Source: Methylococcaceae bacterium
GTDB lineage: Bacteria; Pseudomonadota; Gammaproteobacteria; Methylococcales; Methylomonadaceae
DNA length: 64,000 nucleotides
Direction of reading: 5' to 3'
NCBI GenBank assembly: GCA_947505105.1
Contig: CANNKG010000005.1
Location: 1-64,000, forward strand
Every line of letters starts with the position of its first letter. Positions within the stretch are counted from its first letter, which is position 1. This document shows positions 32,490 to 40,693 of the stretch, piece by piece. The notes below the pieces were generated by a model, which saw only the letters and a program-made list of their open reading frames with translations, was not told the origin of the DNA and made no database searches. The translations under genes and the position numbers were made by a program.

Positions 32490-33080
32490 ATGTTAAACCC
32501 TATCAAACCCGCGCTAATCATGTTGTTAGCCTTGACCGTATTGACCGGAGTGATTTATCCCGCGCTCGTGACACTTTATGCTCAAACCTTCTTTAAAGAT
32601 CAAGCCAGCGGCAGTTTACTTTACGACGCCCAATCCGTTCCAAATGGTTCTCAACTGATCGGCCAAGCCTTCACGAATCCGAAATACTTTTGGGGACGAC
32701 CGTCGGCGACACAGCCCTTTCCTTATAATGCTGCGGCATCAAGCGGTTCGAATTTAGGCCCAACCAACCCTGCCCTGCTGGCATTAATCAAAGCCAGAAT
32801 TGCAGCGTTTCAAGCAGCTGATCCTGACAACCACTTCCTGATTCCGATTGATCTGGTCACCGCCTCCGCGAGTGGGCTTGATCCCCACATCAGTCCCGCG
32901 GCGGCGCACTATCAGGTTTCTCGCATCGCCCGACTCAATCAAATATCACCCAAACGCATCCAGAAGTTAGTTGATGACCTCGCCGAGGCACGACAATGGG
33001 GCATTTTGGGCGAGCCGCGCGTCAATGTCCTGTTACTTAACCGGGCGTTAACCCAACTTGTAGCCACTAATGAACGATAA
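32490..33080 (+). CDS. kdpC: Potassium-transporting ATPase subunit C
   Basis: KdpC is a 196-residue single-helix subunit that stabilises KdpB-nucleotide binding. It has one N-terminal membrane helix (LIMLLALTVLTGVIYPALVT), followed by family motifs IGQAFTNPKYFWGRPSA and ASSGSNLGPTNPAL, and ASGLDPHISPAAAHYQ. The ATG follows ggagaatctccg. It overlaps kdpD by 11 bases. Confidence 0.95.
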   Translation: MLNPIKPALIMLLALTVLTGVIYPALVTLYAQTFFKDQASGSLLYDAQSVPNGSQLIGQAFTNPKYFWGRPSATQPFPYNAAASSGSNLGPTNPALLALIKARIAAFQAADPDNHFLIPIDLVTASASGLDPHISPAAAHYQVSRIARLNQISPKRIQKLVDDLAEARQWGILGEPRVNVLLLNRALTQLVATNER

Positions 33081-35832
33081 ACGTCCCGATCCTGATGCAT
33101 TACTGGCTCGCGTCGAACGCGAGCAAATTAAAGCACAGCGCGGTCACCTGAAGATTTTTTTCGGTGCGGCAGCCGGAGTCGGTAAAAGCTATGCAATGCT
33201 CTTAGCCGCGCGCGAACGCCGCACCGAAAATATTGACGTTGTGGTGGGCATTATTGAAACCCACGGACGTAAGGAAACCCAATCCTTACTAGAAGGTCTG
33301 GAAGTACTACCTCGCCAGCCCATCGGCTATAAAGGCACTATTCTGTATGAGTTCGATATCGATGCCGCCCTGAAACGCCGCCCGACAATTATTCTGGTCG
33401 ATGAACTGGCGCACACTAACGCGCCAGGATCAAGGCATCCCAAGCGATGGCAGGATGTGCATGAATTGCTGGCCGCCGGCATTGATGTGTATACCGCGCT
33501 CAACGTCCAACATTTGGAAAGCCTTAACGACATTATCGGCCAGATTACCGGCATCCGCGTCTGGGAAACCGTCCCCGATACGGTATTCGAAGACGCTGAC
33601 GAAGTCGAACTGGTGGATTTACCGCCCGATGAACTATTGCTGCGCCTCAAAGAAGGCAAGGTATATCTGCCGCATCAAGCTCAGCAGGCGATTCAGCATT
33701 TTTTCCGCAAAGGTAATTTGATTGCCTTGCGCGAACTGGCCCTACGCCAGACCGCCAGTCGGGTCGACGCTCAAATGCTCGATTACCGTGAAAATCACGC
33801 GATTCATGAAGTTTGGCAAGTCAACGAACGACTCTTGATCTGCATTGGCCCCAATCCACTTGCCGAACGTTTAGTCAGAGCCGGTAAACGCATCGCCGTG
33901 GGGCTCCGCGCGCAGTGGGGCGTGTTGTATGTCGAAACGCCCAAATTGCAACGATTACCCGCCGAACAGCGGGATCGAGTTTTACGCGCCCTGCGTCTGG
34001 CTGAACAACTTGGTGCAGAAGCGGTCACCTTAAGCGCACCCGACATGTCTGAAGCAATCATTGAATTTTGCCGAAAACACAACATCAACAAAATTGTGCT
34101 GGGGAAACCCGGAAGGCGTGGTTTAAAACGATGGTTGCTGGGGTCGGTCGTCGATGAATTGATCAGTCAAGCGCACAATATTAATATCTATTTACTGGGT
34201 AGCCCCCAATTATTGACCGATGAGCGTAACGAACCCCAGTCCTCGCGTCGGCGGATCTTGCCCAATATTCTTGTGCGTGCGCGTCCAAAACCGCCGGGAT
34301 ATTGGCTACGTTATCTGTGGGCAGGTTTGATTACCCTAGCCAGCACCTTGCTGGCATTTTTGTTGGTCGGTCGTATCGAGCTCGCCAATCTCGTTATGAT
34401 TTTCTTACTGGCAGTGGTGTTCATCGCTACCCGTTACGGTCGCGGGCCATCAATTTTTGCCTCAGTTTTCGGCGTCATCTTATTCGATGTTTTGTTCGTA
34501 AAACCATATTACAGTCTTTCAGTCGCCGATGGCCAATATTTAATTACCTTAATAACGATGTTAATTGTCGGCATCGTGATTAGTAACTTAATGATCAATG
34601 TCCGCTCTCAGGCCAAAGTCGCTTCTCACCGGGAAAGACGAGCGGCTGCCCTGTATGCGATGAGCAAGGAATTAACCCGCAGTCAAACCGAAATCGACAT
34701 TGTCAATATCGCGGTTCGGCATGTACACTCGGAATTCAGCAGCCGTAACGTGATTTTATTTCCCGATGCCTCCGGGCGAATTAGCTATCCCAAAAATCCA
34801 GGCATTATCGAATCTTTACACGGCGCCGACCTGAGCGTTGCCCAATGGGTGTTCGATCATAATGAAATGGCCGGGCAAGGCACAAATACTTTGCCGGGTG
34901 CACAAGCCATCTACTACCCGATTCATAATGAAGATAAGGTAGTCGGCGTCTTGGCATTGTTGCCTATCAATTTGCGGCGGGTGTTTTTACCGGAACAACA
35001 AAAATTACTCGAAACTTTTTTACGTCAGATCGGCCAAGGGATTGGGCGTATTCGCCTCTCAGAACAGGCGAAGACCACCCAAATGCAGATTGAAGCCGAA
35101 CGCCTGCGGAATTCTTTACTCAGCGCGATCTCGCACGATCTGCGCACGCCACTTTCGACCATTATCGGTTCGGCCAGTGCGTTGGCCGAGGATAACGGGC
35201 AGTTACAAGCTCAAGATAAACTGGAATTAAGCCGAGCAATTGTCGATGAGGCCGAGCGCATGTCGAATCTGGTGAATAACATTCTCGATATGGCCAGACT
35301 AGATGCCGGAGTCGTTGAACTTAACAGGCAGTGGCATCCGCTCGATGAAATTATCGGCACGGTACTGACACGATTACACAAACATCTAGCCGGGCGTCAG
35401 GTCAAGGTGAAACTACCGCCCGAATTAACGATGATTTTCGTAGACTCGGTGATGATCGAACAAGTCTTGATCAATCTGCTCGAAAATGCTTTACGCTACA
35501 GTCCTGCAGGCAGCGATATTGATATTAGTGCAGAAATATTAGTGAACGCTTTACAAATCGCAATTGCCGATCATGGTCCCGGCATTGCCAAAGGACTTGA
35601 AGATAGACTGTTTGAAAAGTTCTATCAGATTCGTCATGAAGCGGCTCAGAGTGGTGTAGGACTTGGACTCGCGATCTGTCGAGCCATTATTGAAATTCAC
35701 GGTGGACGCATCTTTGCTCAAAATCGCCCCGGTGGCGGGGCAATGTTTAGTTTTATTTTACCGATGGATCAAGCTCCTCCCTCAATTACGCTTGAGCAAG
35801 AAAATTCTGCGCAATTACAAAATCATGACTAA
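33070..35832 (+). CDS. kdpD: Osmosensitive K+ channel histidine kinase
   Basis: KdpD senses low K+ or osmotic stress and phosphorylates KdpE. The 920-residue protein has an N-terminal KdpD domain with a Walker A loop (FGAAAGVGKSYAML), a universal-stress-protein-like domain, four closely packed membrane helices (about residues 415-510), a GAF-like region, a HisKA dimerisation domain with the phospho-acceptor in SAISHDLRTPLS, and an HATPase domain with ENALRYSP and GVGLGLAI. It overlaps kdpC by 11 bases and kdpE by 8 bases. Confidence 0.96.
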   Translation: MNDKRPDPDALLARVEREQIKAQRGHLKIFFGAAAGVGKSYAMLLAARERRTENIDVVVGIIETHGRKETQSLLEGLEVLPRQPIGYKGTILYEFDIDAALKRRPTIILVDELAHTNAPGSRHPKRWQDVHELLAAGIDVYTALNVQHLESLNDIIGQITGIRVWETVPDTVFEDADEVELVDLPPDELLLRLKEGKVYLPHQAQQAIQHFFRKGNLIALRELALRQTASRVDAQMLDYRENHAIHEVWQVNERLLICIGPNPLAERLVRAGKRIAVGLRAQWGVLYVETPKLQRLPAEQRDRVLRALRLAEQLGAEAVTLSAPDMSEAIIEFCRKHNINKIVLGKPGRRGLKRWLLGSVVDELISQAHNINIYLLGSPQLLTDERNEPQSSRRRILPNILVRARPKPPGYWLRYLWAGLITLASTLLAFLLVGRIELANLVMIFLLAVVFIATRYGRGPSIFASVFGVILFDVLFVKPYYSLSVADGQYLITLITMLIVGIVISNLMINVRSQAKVASHRERRAAALYAMSKELTRSQTEIDIVNIAVRHVHSEFSSRNVILFPDASGRISYPKNPGIIESLHGADLSVAQWVFDHNEMAGQGTNTLPGAQAIYYPIHNEDKVVGVLALLPINLRRVFLPEQQKLLETFLRQIGQGIGRIRLSEQAKTTQMQIEAERLRNSLLSAISHDLRTPLSTIIGSASALAEDNGQLQAQDKLELSRAIVDEAERMSNLVNNILDMARLDAGVVELNRQWHPLDEIIGTVLTRLHKHLAGRQVKVKLPPELTMIFVDSVMIEQVLINLLENALRYSPAGSDIDISAEILVNALQIAIADHGPGIAKGLEDRLFEKFYQIRHEAAQSGVGLGLAICRAIIEIHGGRIFAQNRPGGGAMFSFILPMDQAPPSITLEQENSAQLQNHD

Positions 35833-36523
35833 AATCGACCCGGTTATTATTGTTATCGAGGACGACCCGCCGATCCGGCGTTTTATGCTGACCAGTCTTA
35901 GAACGCAAGGATTTAATGTCTTCGAAGCCGAAACCGGCAAACAAGGTATTGTTGAAGCCAGCATTCGTAAAGCGGATGTGGTGATTCTTGATCTTGGCTT
36001 ACCCGATATCGATGGTGTAGAGGTCATTAAAGCCATTCGTAACTGGTCGGAATTACCGATTATCGTTCTGTCGGCACGTAATAGCGAACAGCAAAAAATA
36101 GCAGCCCTCGATGCTGGCGCTGATGATTATCTGACCAAACCGTTTGGTTTTGGCGAATTGCTCGCCAGAATCAGAGTAGCACTACGTCATTCTTATCGAT
36201 CTTTGGAGCAGACCCAAACCGGAATTTTTACGGTAGCCAACCTCCGTGTCGATTTGGTGAATAGACTGGTTAGCATCGATAATCAAGAGGTACATTTAAC
36301 CCCAATTCAATATCGCCTGTTAACGGTATTAATTAAACATGCCGGCAAAGTCTTAACCCACCGACAAATACTTAAAGAAGTGTGGGGGCCTTCATACCAG
36401 GAAAATGCTCACTATTTACGTATTTATATGAGTCAATTACGCCAAAAACTCGAAGCCGATCCCACTCAACCCCAAATTTTATTGACTGAATCTGGGGTTG
36501 GATATCGGTTAAAACTCACTTAG
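35825..36523 (+). CDS. kdpE: KDP operon transcriptional response regulator
   Basis: KdpE is the OmpR-family DNA-binding partner of KdpD and activates kdpFABC. The ATG at 35825 overlaps the kdpD end; an upstream in-frame start at 35663 lies inside kdpD and is unlikely. The 232-residue protein has a receiver domain with phospho-acceptor Asp56 (VVILDLGLPD), acidic pair Asp13-Asp14 and Lys in YLTKPFG, then a winged-helix output domain ending ESGVGYRLKLT. Being the last gene of kdpFABCDE, it makes the operon self-contained. Confidence 0.96.
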   Translation: MTKIDPVIIVIEDDPPIRRFMLTSLRTQGFNVFEAETGKQGIVEASIRKADVVILDLGLPDIDGVEVIKAIRNWSELPIIVLSARNSEQQKIAALDAGADDYLTKPFGFGELLARIRVALRHSYRSLEQTQTGIFTVANLRVDLVNRLVSIDNQEVHLTPIQYRLLTVLIKHAGKVLTHRQILKEVWGPSYQENAHYLRIYMSQLRQKLEADPTQPQILLTESGVGYRLKLT

Positions 36524-36574
36524 TAACGTGAGTAACAGAGCGCAATTGGACAGAATTTAAGAGACTGAAGATAT

Positions 36575-36666
36575 GTCTCGTTCCCAAGCTCTGCTTGGGA
36601 ATGCCTTCCCTCATGCTCTGCTTGACGAACATCGGTCCTCTGAGTAAATTAACTCTATGGGACGTA
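36575..36666. repeat. Direct repeat, copy 1 (left of the MntA/HepT remnant)
   Basis: It begins gtctcgttcccaagctctg and ends ctatgggacgta. Copy 2 at 37799-37864 matches it closely, apart from a missing internal block of about 26 bases that includes half of the ttcccaagc hairpin. Confidence 0.8.
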
Positions 36667-36861
36667 GCTGCTATAAAATTCTTGCGCATGACGGGATCTA
36701 TAACCCCGCCCCTAAACGTTTAAAAATAGGCTGAAATTATTGTTTGAGTTTGGCAATATCGTTACTGACGGGTTTGCAAAATCCGTCCAGCTAGAGGCTG
36801 CAAGCCCCGTCCGGCTGGATTTTCGCGCCTGACTTTGCTGAGCGTGAGGAGGTATTTGAGT

Positions 36862-36886
36862 GGTGCGGGGTTTATAACCCCGCACC
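36862..36886. repeat. Perfect 11-bp palindrome
   Basis: The arms ggtgcggggtt and aaccccgcacc pair perfectly around the loop tat. It is probably a REP-like dispersed hairpin; there is no T run that would make it a terminator. Confidence 0.6.
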
Positions 36887-37054
36887 TAAATTGTCCGGAT
36901 TAACCGCCCGCTGATTGGCTTTGTGACGGTTCCTATTGTTGTGTATACTTAAGTCCCCCTCCGCTGAAAGTTCTTACAATATGGTATTCAGCACTGGAAA
37001 TAGGGTATTGTGAAAAAATATCCTGATATACTGGTTGCAAGTTTTGGAGCTATT

Positions 37055-37345
37055 ATGAATCGACAACAAGCACTCGAAACATTGATCAAACTTAAGCCAG
37101 CGTTAGTTACACAATTCGGTATAACCCGATTGGCACTTTTTGGTTCTACCGTTCGTAATGAAGCAAATCCACAGAGCGATATTGATATTGTCGTTTCATT
37201 TGATGGTCCGGCAACTTCTGCTAAGTATTTTGGTGTGCAATTTTATTTAGAAGACGCTTTGGGTACCTCGGTTGATTTGGTCACTGAAAAATCCATACGA
37301 CTGGAATTGCGCCCCTTTATAGAAAGTGAAGCCATCAATGTCTGA
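37055..37345 (+). CDS. MntA-type minimal nucleotidyltransferase (antitoxin)
   Basis: This protein has 96 residues from the ATG at 37055, which follows ggag at a good distance; a GTG at 37010 would add 15 residues. It carries the minimal nucleotidyltransferase signature LFGSTVRNEANPQSDIDIVV, with GS and the two catalytic aspartates of DxD intact, plus a later Asp in SVDLVTE. In characterised MntA/HepT pairs this protein adenylylates a tyrosine in the HEPN toxin and so neutralises it. It overlaps the HEPN gene by 8 bases, the standard arrangement, but here the partner is broken. Confidence 0.88.
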   Translation: MNRQQALETLIKLKPALVTQFGITRLALFGSTVRNEANPQSDIDIVVSFDGPATSAKYFGVQFYLEDALGTSVDLVTEKSIRLELRPFIESEAINV

Positions 37346-37674
37346 GCGCGAATGGCGGTTTTATCTGCACGATATGCTCAATTTTTCAGAGAATGTTTTG
37401 GCCTTTACTGAAGGTTTTGACCAGGATAGTTTTGTCGCCACGGGTTTGAATTACGATGCAACCATTCGTAACTTAGAATTAATCGGTGAAGCAGCTACCC
37501 ATATTCCTGCTGACATTCGCGAAATATACTCGGCTATTCCTTGACGGCCAGGTTATTGCAATACGAAATCGTCTAATCTACGGATATTTGGGGATTGATA
37601 ACGACACATTATGGAGTATTATTCAGGATGATATTCCGGCTCTAATCGTTCAATTACAAACGACTATTAAATAA
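37338..37674 (+). pseudogene. Broken HepT-type HEPN toxin gene
   Basis: The first 68 codons read as a HEPN toxin (REWRFYLHDMLNFSE to EIYSAIP) and then stop at a TGA (37542-37544), where relatives usually have a Trp codon. Immediately after, one extra base shifts the frame; the remaining HEPN C-terminus (VIAIRNRLIYGYLGIDNDTLW) continues in another frame to 37674. The catalytic RX4HXY motif also reads RNRLIYGY, with Tyr (TAC, 37579-37581) in place of His. So there are three independent lesions: a nonsense change, a frameshift and loss of the catalytic His. The tyrosine that MntA modifies in known systems is kept. Confidence 0.85.
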
Positions 37675-37798
37675 ATGACTGAGTATTGGAAAAGTCTAAA
37701 TTAATCACCCGCGAATAGGGCTTTGTGACTTGACAGTTTTACATGATAATCCTCTAACCGAATTCAAGTCCGAATTAACCGCCGGTTGATATAGGACT

Positions 37799-37864
37799 GT
37801 CTCGTTCCCAAGCTCTGTTTGACGAACATTCACCCTCTGAGTAAATTAACGCTATGGGGACGTA
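37799..37864. repeat. Direct repeat, copy 2 (right of the MntA/HepT remnant)
   Basis: It matches copy 1 (36575-36666) from gtctcgttcccaagctctg through gagtaaattaac to atggggacgta, minus an internal block of about 26 bases. The two copies bracket the toxin-antitoxin remnant in the same orientation. Confidence 0.8.
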
Positions 37865-38021
37865 AATTCTGAACAAAGCCCATCCTTACTCCCACACCTG
37901 TTTTCAGGTCGGCAGCCTGTTTTCACTCGTCAGGAAAGTGTGCAACTACTGTTCGACTGCGAGAGAGACAACTAAGGAACGTGATCAAAGGAAATGACAA
38001 ATATCGCGACGAGTAAATAAC

Positions 38022-38048
38022 AAAAAACCCGCCATAAGCGGGTTTTTT
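38022..38048. terminator. Bidirectional rho-independent terminator
   Basis: The perfect 11-bp stem aaaaaacccgc/gcgggtttttt with loop cataa is followed by more T residues on the + strand and has T runs on both strands. It lies about 100 bases past the stop of the leftward OmpA-family gene and most likely ends that transcript. Confidence 0.88.
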
Positions 38049-38149
38049 GTTTTTCAATGTAAAGCGAATACCTTGTCTACATTCTGTCCGCAATTCAAAC
38101 CAAAAATTTCTAGTCTGAATTGCGACAAATGCAACTAAATCGCTAAGAA

Positions 38150-39205
38150 TTAATTATCAATCCAAATTAACTCAACACGACGGTTTTTCATTCTTCCAGC
38201 TTCAGTGCTGTTGTCAGCAACCGGATGATCTTCACCGTAACCTTTCGCATAAAGTTTATTAGTAACGCCTTTGCTCTTCAAGTAGTTAACTACTGATTGT
38301 GAACGACGTTGTGACAACTTCATGTTGTGAGCGTTTGAACCTTCACTGCTGGTATGACCTTGAACTTCGATATCGTTCTTTTGCGGATAACGAATTAAGT
38401 TATCAGCAACTTCATTCAGAATAGACTTGGCATTAAGCGTTAATTCAGCAGAATCTACTTTGAAATTAACACCTTTCAATTCCAGGGTCATTGGACAACC
38501 AGAAGCATTAACATGAGAGCCACTCATTGTGCCATCACATTTGTCAACACAGTTATTCACACCGTCAGCATCGGAATCCATAGTTGAACAATCTGGAACT
38601 GGGGCCGGTGCTGGAGCTTCTTCAACAACTGGAGCTTCTACTGCTTTATGCGCTTTAGGTTTGTCACCAAAAGGAATCACGAAACCAACATTGACGACCA
38701 TATCATGAAATTCGTCAGTGCCTGGTTGAACGTGAGCATTGAAGTCTTGATTGTAGCGGTAACGGACATCACTACGCAGCAATAAATTGTCATGCAATTC
38801 GTAAGTAAAACCTACACCTGCCTCACCAATGAAACCAACGCCACAATTTGCTGAAGCACAGGTATTTTGAGCACCCACACCAATAACGGTATAAGGTGAA
38901 AAGGTGTCACGCATGAAGAAGTATTGAACGTCTGCACTTCCACCGGCTAAGCTCCAAGGGCCATTTGTGCCGCCAAACTCTTGATAGTAACCTTTTAATT
39001 CAACATTAAAATGTTTATCAAGCATTTTGCCGATGCCCATTCCACCACCCCAACCATCGCTGGACTGACGATCACCACCTGTGTGAATAAAAGAGCCGAA
39101 TGGTGCGACATACCAACGATCATCTTGAAGTTGTTCAGCTTGCACTGAAGCTACTGCTGTTACACTCGCAAGTGTAGCTAACGCAAGTAAATGTTTTTTA
39201 AGCAT
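38150..39205 (-). CDS. OmpA-family outer-membrane protein with thrombospondin-3 linker
   Basis: This 351-residue protein has a signal peptide (cleaved after VASVQA), then a beta-barrel of about 170 residues with alternating aromatic strands, a Pro/Ala/Glu-rich hinge (PVVEEAPAPAPVP), a calcium-binding-like acidic repeat (DSDADGVNNCVDKCDG) and a C-terminal OmpA peptidoglycan-binding domain (VDSAELTLNAKSILNEVA to GYGEDHPVADN and RRVELIW). It should anchor the outer membrane to the cell wall. The ribosome-binding site aaggaaa precedes its ATG, and a long inverted repeat lies in the leader region. Confidence 0.93.
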   Translation of the reverse strand: MLKKHLLALATLASVTAVASVQAEQLQDDRWYVAPFGSFIHTGGDRQSSDGWGGGMGIGKMLDKHFNVELKGYYQEFGGTNGPWSLAGGSADVQYFFMRDTFSPYTVIGVGAQNTCASANCGVGFIGEAGVGFTYELHDNLLLRSDVRYRYNQDFNAHVQPGTDEFHDMVVNVGFVIPFGDKPKAHKAVEAPVVEEAPAPAPVPDCSTMDSDADGVNNCVDKCDGTMSGSHVNASGCPMTLELKGVNFKVDSAELTLNAKSILNEVADNLIRYPQKNDIEVQGHTSSEGSNAHNMKLSQRRSQSVVNYLKSKGVTNKLYAKGYGEDHPVADNSTEAGRMKNRRVELIWIDN

Positions 39206-39515
39206 AATATTTTCCTTTTTGATGAAGCATTATAATTAGTACATTTCTAAAAATTCAAAAATTCGAAATCAAAAACTATATCAAATAAGCTCATGTGATT
39301 TCGAATTTTAAAAACACAATATTTAAGAATGTCTATAAACCACAAATAAGGATGCCTGTAAAAGCAATAAACTAAACATTAAAGTTTAAATGCACGACAA
39401 ACACTTATGGCCTCTATTTTAATCGCAAACAACTAAGAACTGCAATAAATAATGTTGGTTTTTGGAAACAATTGTTGTGAATATAATACCATTAAACATA
39501 TTAAGCCTTGAATAA
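39206..39515. other. Leader/promoter region of the OmpA-family gene
   Basis: About 310 AT-rich bases without a gene. The main feature is a 14-bp perfect inverted repeat at 39258-39309, listed separately. The remainder must hold the leftward promoter. I see no clear terminator for the TPR lipoprotein gene's upstream operon. Confidence 0.5.
39258..39309 (-). promoter_or_regulatory. Spaced 14-bp inverted repeat upstream of the OmpA-family gene
   Basis: The arms aaaattcgaaatca (39258-39271) and tgatttcgaatttt (39296-39309) are perfect complements with a 24-base spacer, 53 to 104 bases before the start codon. It could be a dimeric operator or a 5'-leader hairpin controlling the mRNA. Confidence 0.5.
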
Positions 39516-40100
39516 TTAATATTCGGCTGCCTTTTGTTCGGCTTGAGTTGCACCTGCTGCATCCTGTTGTAACCGTCTGGATTCGGCGATCAAAATCCAA
39601 ATTTGCTTTTTAAGACTTCGGTCTGACCCTGCTAATAAAGCCGCTTTTTTGGCCAAGTCTTCGGCTAAGCGCGGCTGTTCCTGTTTTAATCGAATACTCG
39701 CCAATTTATAGGTGAGCTGCGCATTACGAGGATCAATACGGAGCGCTCGTTCTATTTTTACGGCTGCCGATTCATACTGACCCGCCTGAGTATTTTGTTC
39801 GGCTTCTGAAACTAAGGCCAGAACTGGTGGAGAAAAAGGTTCAGAGGGTATGTTAGGACCTGGAGGGGCAGAACTAATTGCTTGATTATTCTCCGGCACT
39901 ATTTCTTGCATTTGAGCAAGATTTCCGGCTTCAGCCTGATCTGGATATTTAAAAGTTTGCACTGATTTGGAAGCATTATTCCGATTAATTTTTGTCTGGC
40001 TTCGATGAACAGGGGCTGGCTCCTGACGAATGACCTGTTCCGCACAGCCAAACTGAAGCACAACGAGAATACATACTGGAATTAATTTGTTATTAGTCAT
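39516..40100 (-). CDS. Small TPR-containing exported protein (probable lipoprotein)
   Basis: The gene encodes 194 residues from the ATG at 40100. The N-terminus is a hydrophobic signal ending at Cys19 in LQFGC; the residues before the Cys are an imperfect lipobox, so lipidation is probable rather than certain. A Pro/Ser/Asn-rich linker follows, then a tetratricopeptide repeat pair (AEQNTQAGQYESAAVKIERA and NAQLTYKLASIRLKQEQ). No enzyme motif is seen. It ends a run of leftward genes behind the amidase, so a role in envelope or cell-wall assembly is plausible by context only. Confidence 0.75.
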   Translation of the reverse strand: MTNNKLIPVCILVVLQFGCAEQVIRQEPAPVHRSQTKINRNNASKSVQTFKYPDQAEAGNLAQMQEIVPENNQAISSAPPGPNIPSEPFSPPVLALVSEAEQNTQAGQYESAAVKIERALRIDPRNAQLTYKLASIRLKQEQPRLAEDLAKKAALLAGSDRSLKKQIWILIAESRRLQQDAAGATQAEQKAAEY

Positions 40101-40113
40101 CTTCAAAAGGTGG

Positions 40114-40665
40114 TTAAAATAGTTCTATATCGTCTTCATCGACGATTTCGTTGCAGACAACTTTAGAAGCTAAACTTATCGCTTCATCCATGCCCTTACC
40201 CGCCAAAATCGCGTCGAACATAACTCGTTCAGATTCCATGGTATACCGATTGCGTATTTCGAGCTGGAATTTTCGCCATTCCATGGGATTGTATAATCTG
40301 GCAGGGTCTTCAACTAACTCGGATAAACCCGTTAAACTCTTAGAAACGTGAGCCAAGCATTGTTGTAATCGATCATAAAACTGAAATGCGACCACTGTAG
40401 AGCTAATCGTATTAGTTGCCGCAAAACAATGTTTTAGAGCGGTGGCTTTGGAATCGGAGTCTTCCGGCATGGTTTGTATCGCATTTTGAATCGCAAGCAA
40501 TTGCTCTGCCATAATTGCAAAACTACCTGTCAATGTCGCGACCGAATTATCACCATGTTTCATGCTGTTTTCGACCTGAGCAACGGAAACCGTCAACAAC
40601 CTGACAGTTTCACGAACCTGACTCCAGTCTAAGTCAGGTCTATCGGCATTGGAAAATTGCGCCAT
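40114..40665 (-). CDS. Uncharacterised helical protein (CheZ-like features)
   Basis: This protein has 183 residues from the ATG at 40665, preceded by aggctttaata. It is predicted all-helical and cytoplasmic, with no signal or membrane segment. The motif VVAFQFYDRLQQCLAHVSKSL resembles the QFxDR helix of CheZ-like and chemotaxis-associated proteins, and the acidic C-terminus ending DEDDIELF resembles the CheY-binding tail of CheZ. These are visual similarities only. It sits between the amidase and the TPR lipoprotein on one strand. Confidence 0.7.
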   Translation of the reverse strand: MAQFSNADRPDLDWSQVRETVRLLTVSVAQVENSMKHGDNSVATLTGSFAIMAEQLLAIQNAIQTMPEDSDSKATALKHCFAATNTISSTVVAFQFYDRLQQCLAHVSKSLTGLSELVEDPARLYNPMEWRKFQLEIRNRYTMESERVMFDAILAGKGMDEAISLASKVVCNEIVDEDDIELF

Positions 40666-40693
40666 TATTAAAGCCTGTTTGAGATAAAAAAGG

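Larger units (their letters stand above)
36524..37054. other. Repeat-rich intergenic region after kdpE
   Basis: About 530 bases without a supportable gene. It holds several palindromes: ttcccaagc/gcttgggaa at 36581-36601 and ggtgcggggtt/aaccccgcacc at 36862-36886. Two similar text blocks reading tataaccccgc occur near 36700 and 36874, and the first copy of a direct repeat (36575-36666) recurs beyond the toxin-antitoxin remnant. The ribosome-binding site of mntA is at its right end. Confidence 0.6.
37675..38149. other. Intergenic region with second repeat copy and a terminator
   Basis: About 475 bases without a supportable gene. It carries motifs similar to attaaccgccNgNtgat (near 37700 and 37775, and also 36899 on the other side of the module), direct repeat copy 2 and, at the right, a strong bidirectional terminator. 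The stretch 37866-38020 has local small hairpins; a short non-coding transcript ending at the terminator is possible but unsupported. Confidence 0.5.

Noticed and set aside
37866-38048. Small RNA ending at the strong terminator
   Set aside because: The terminator is equally suited to the leftward OmpA-family gene, and I found no promoter or known RNA consensus.
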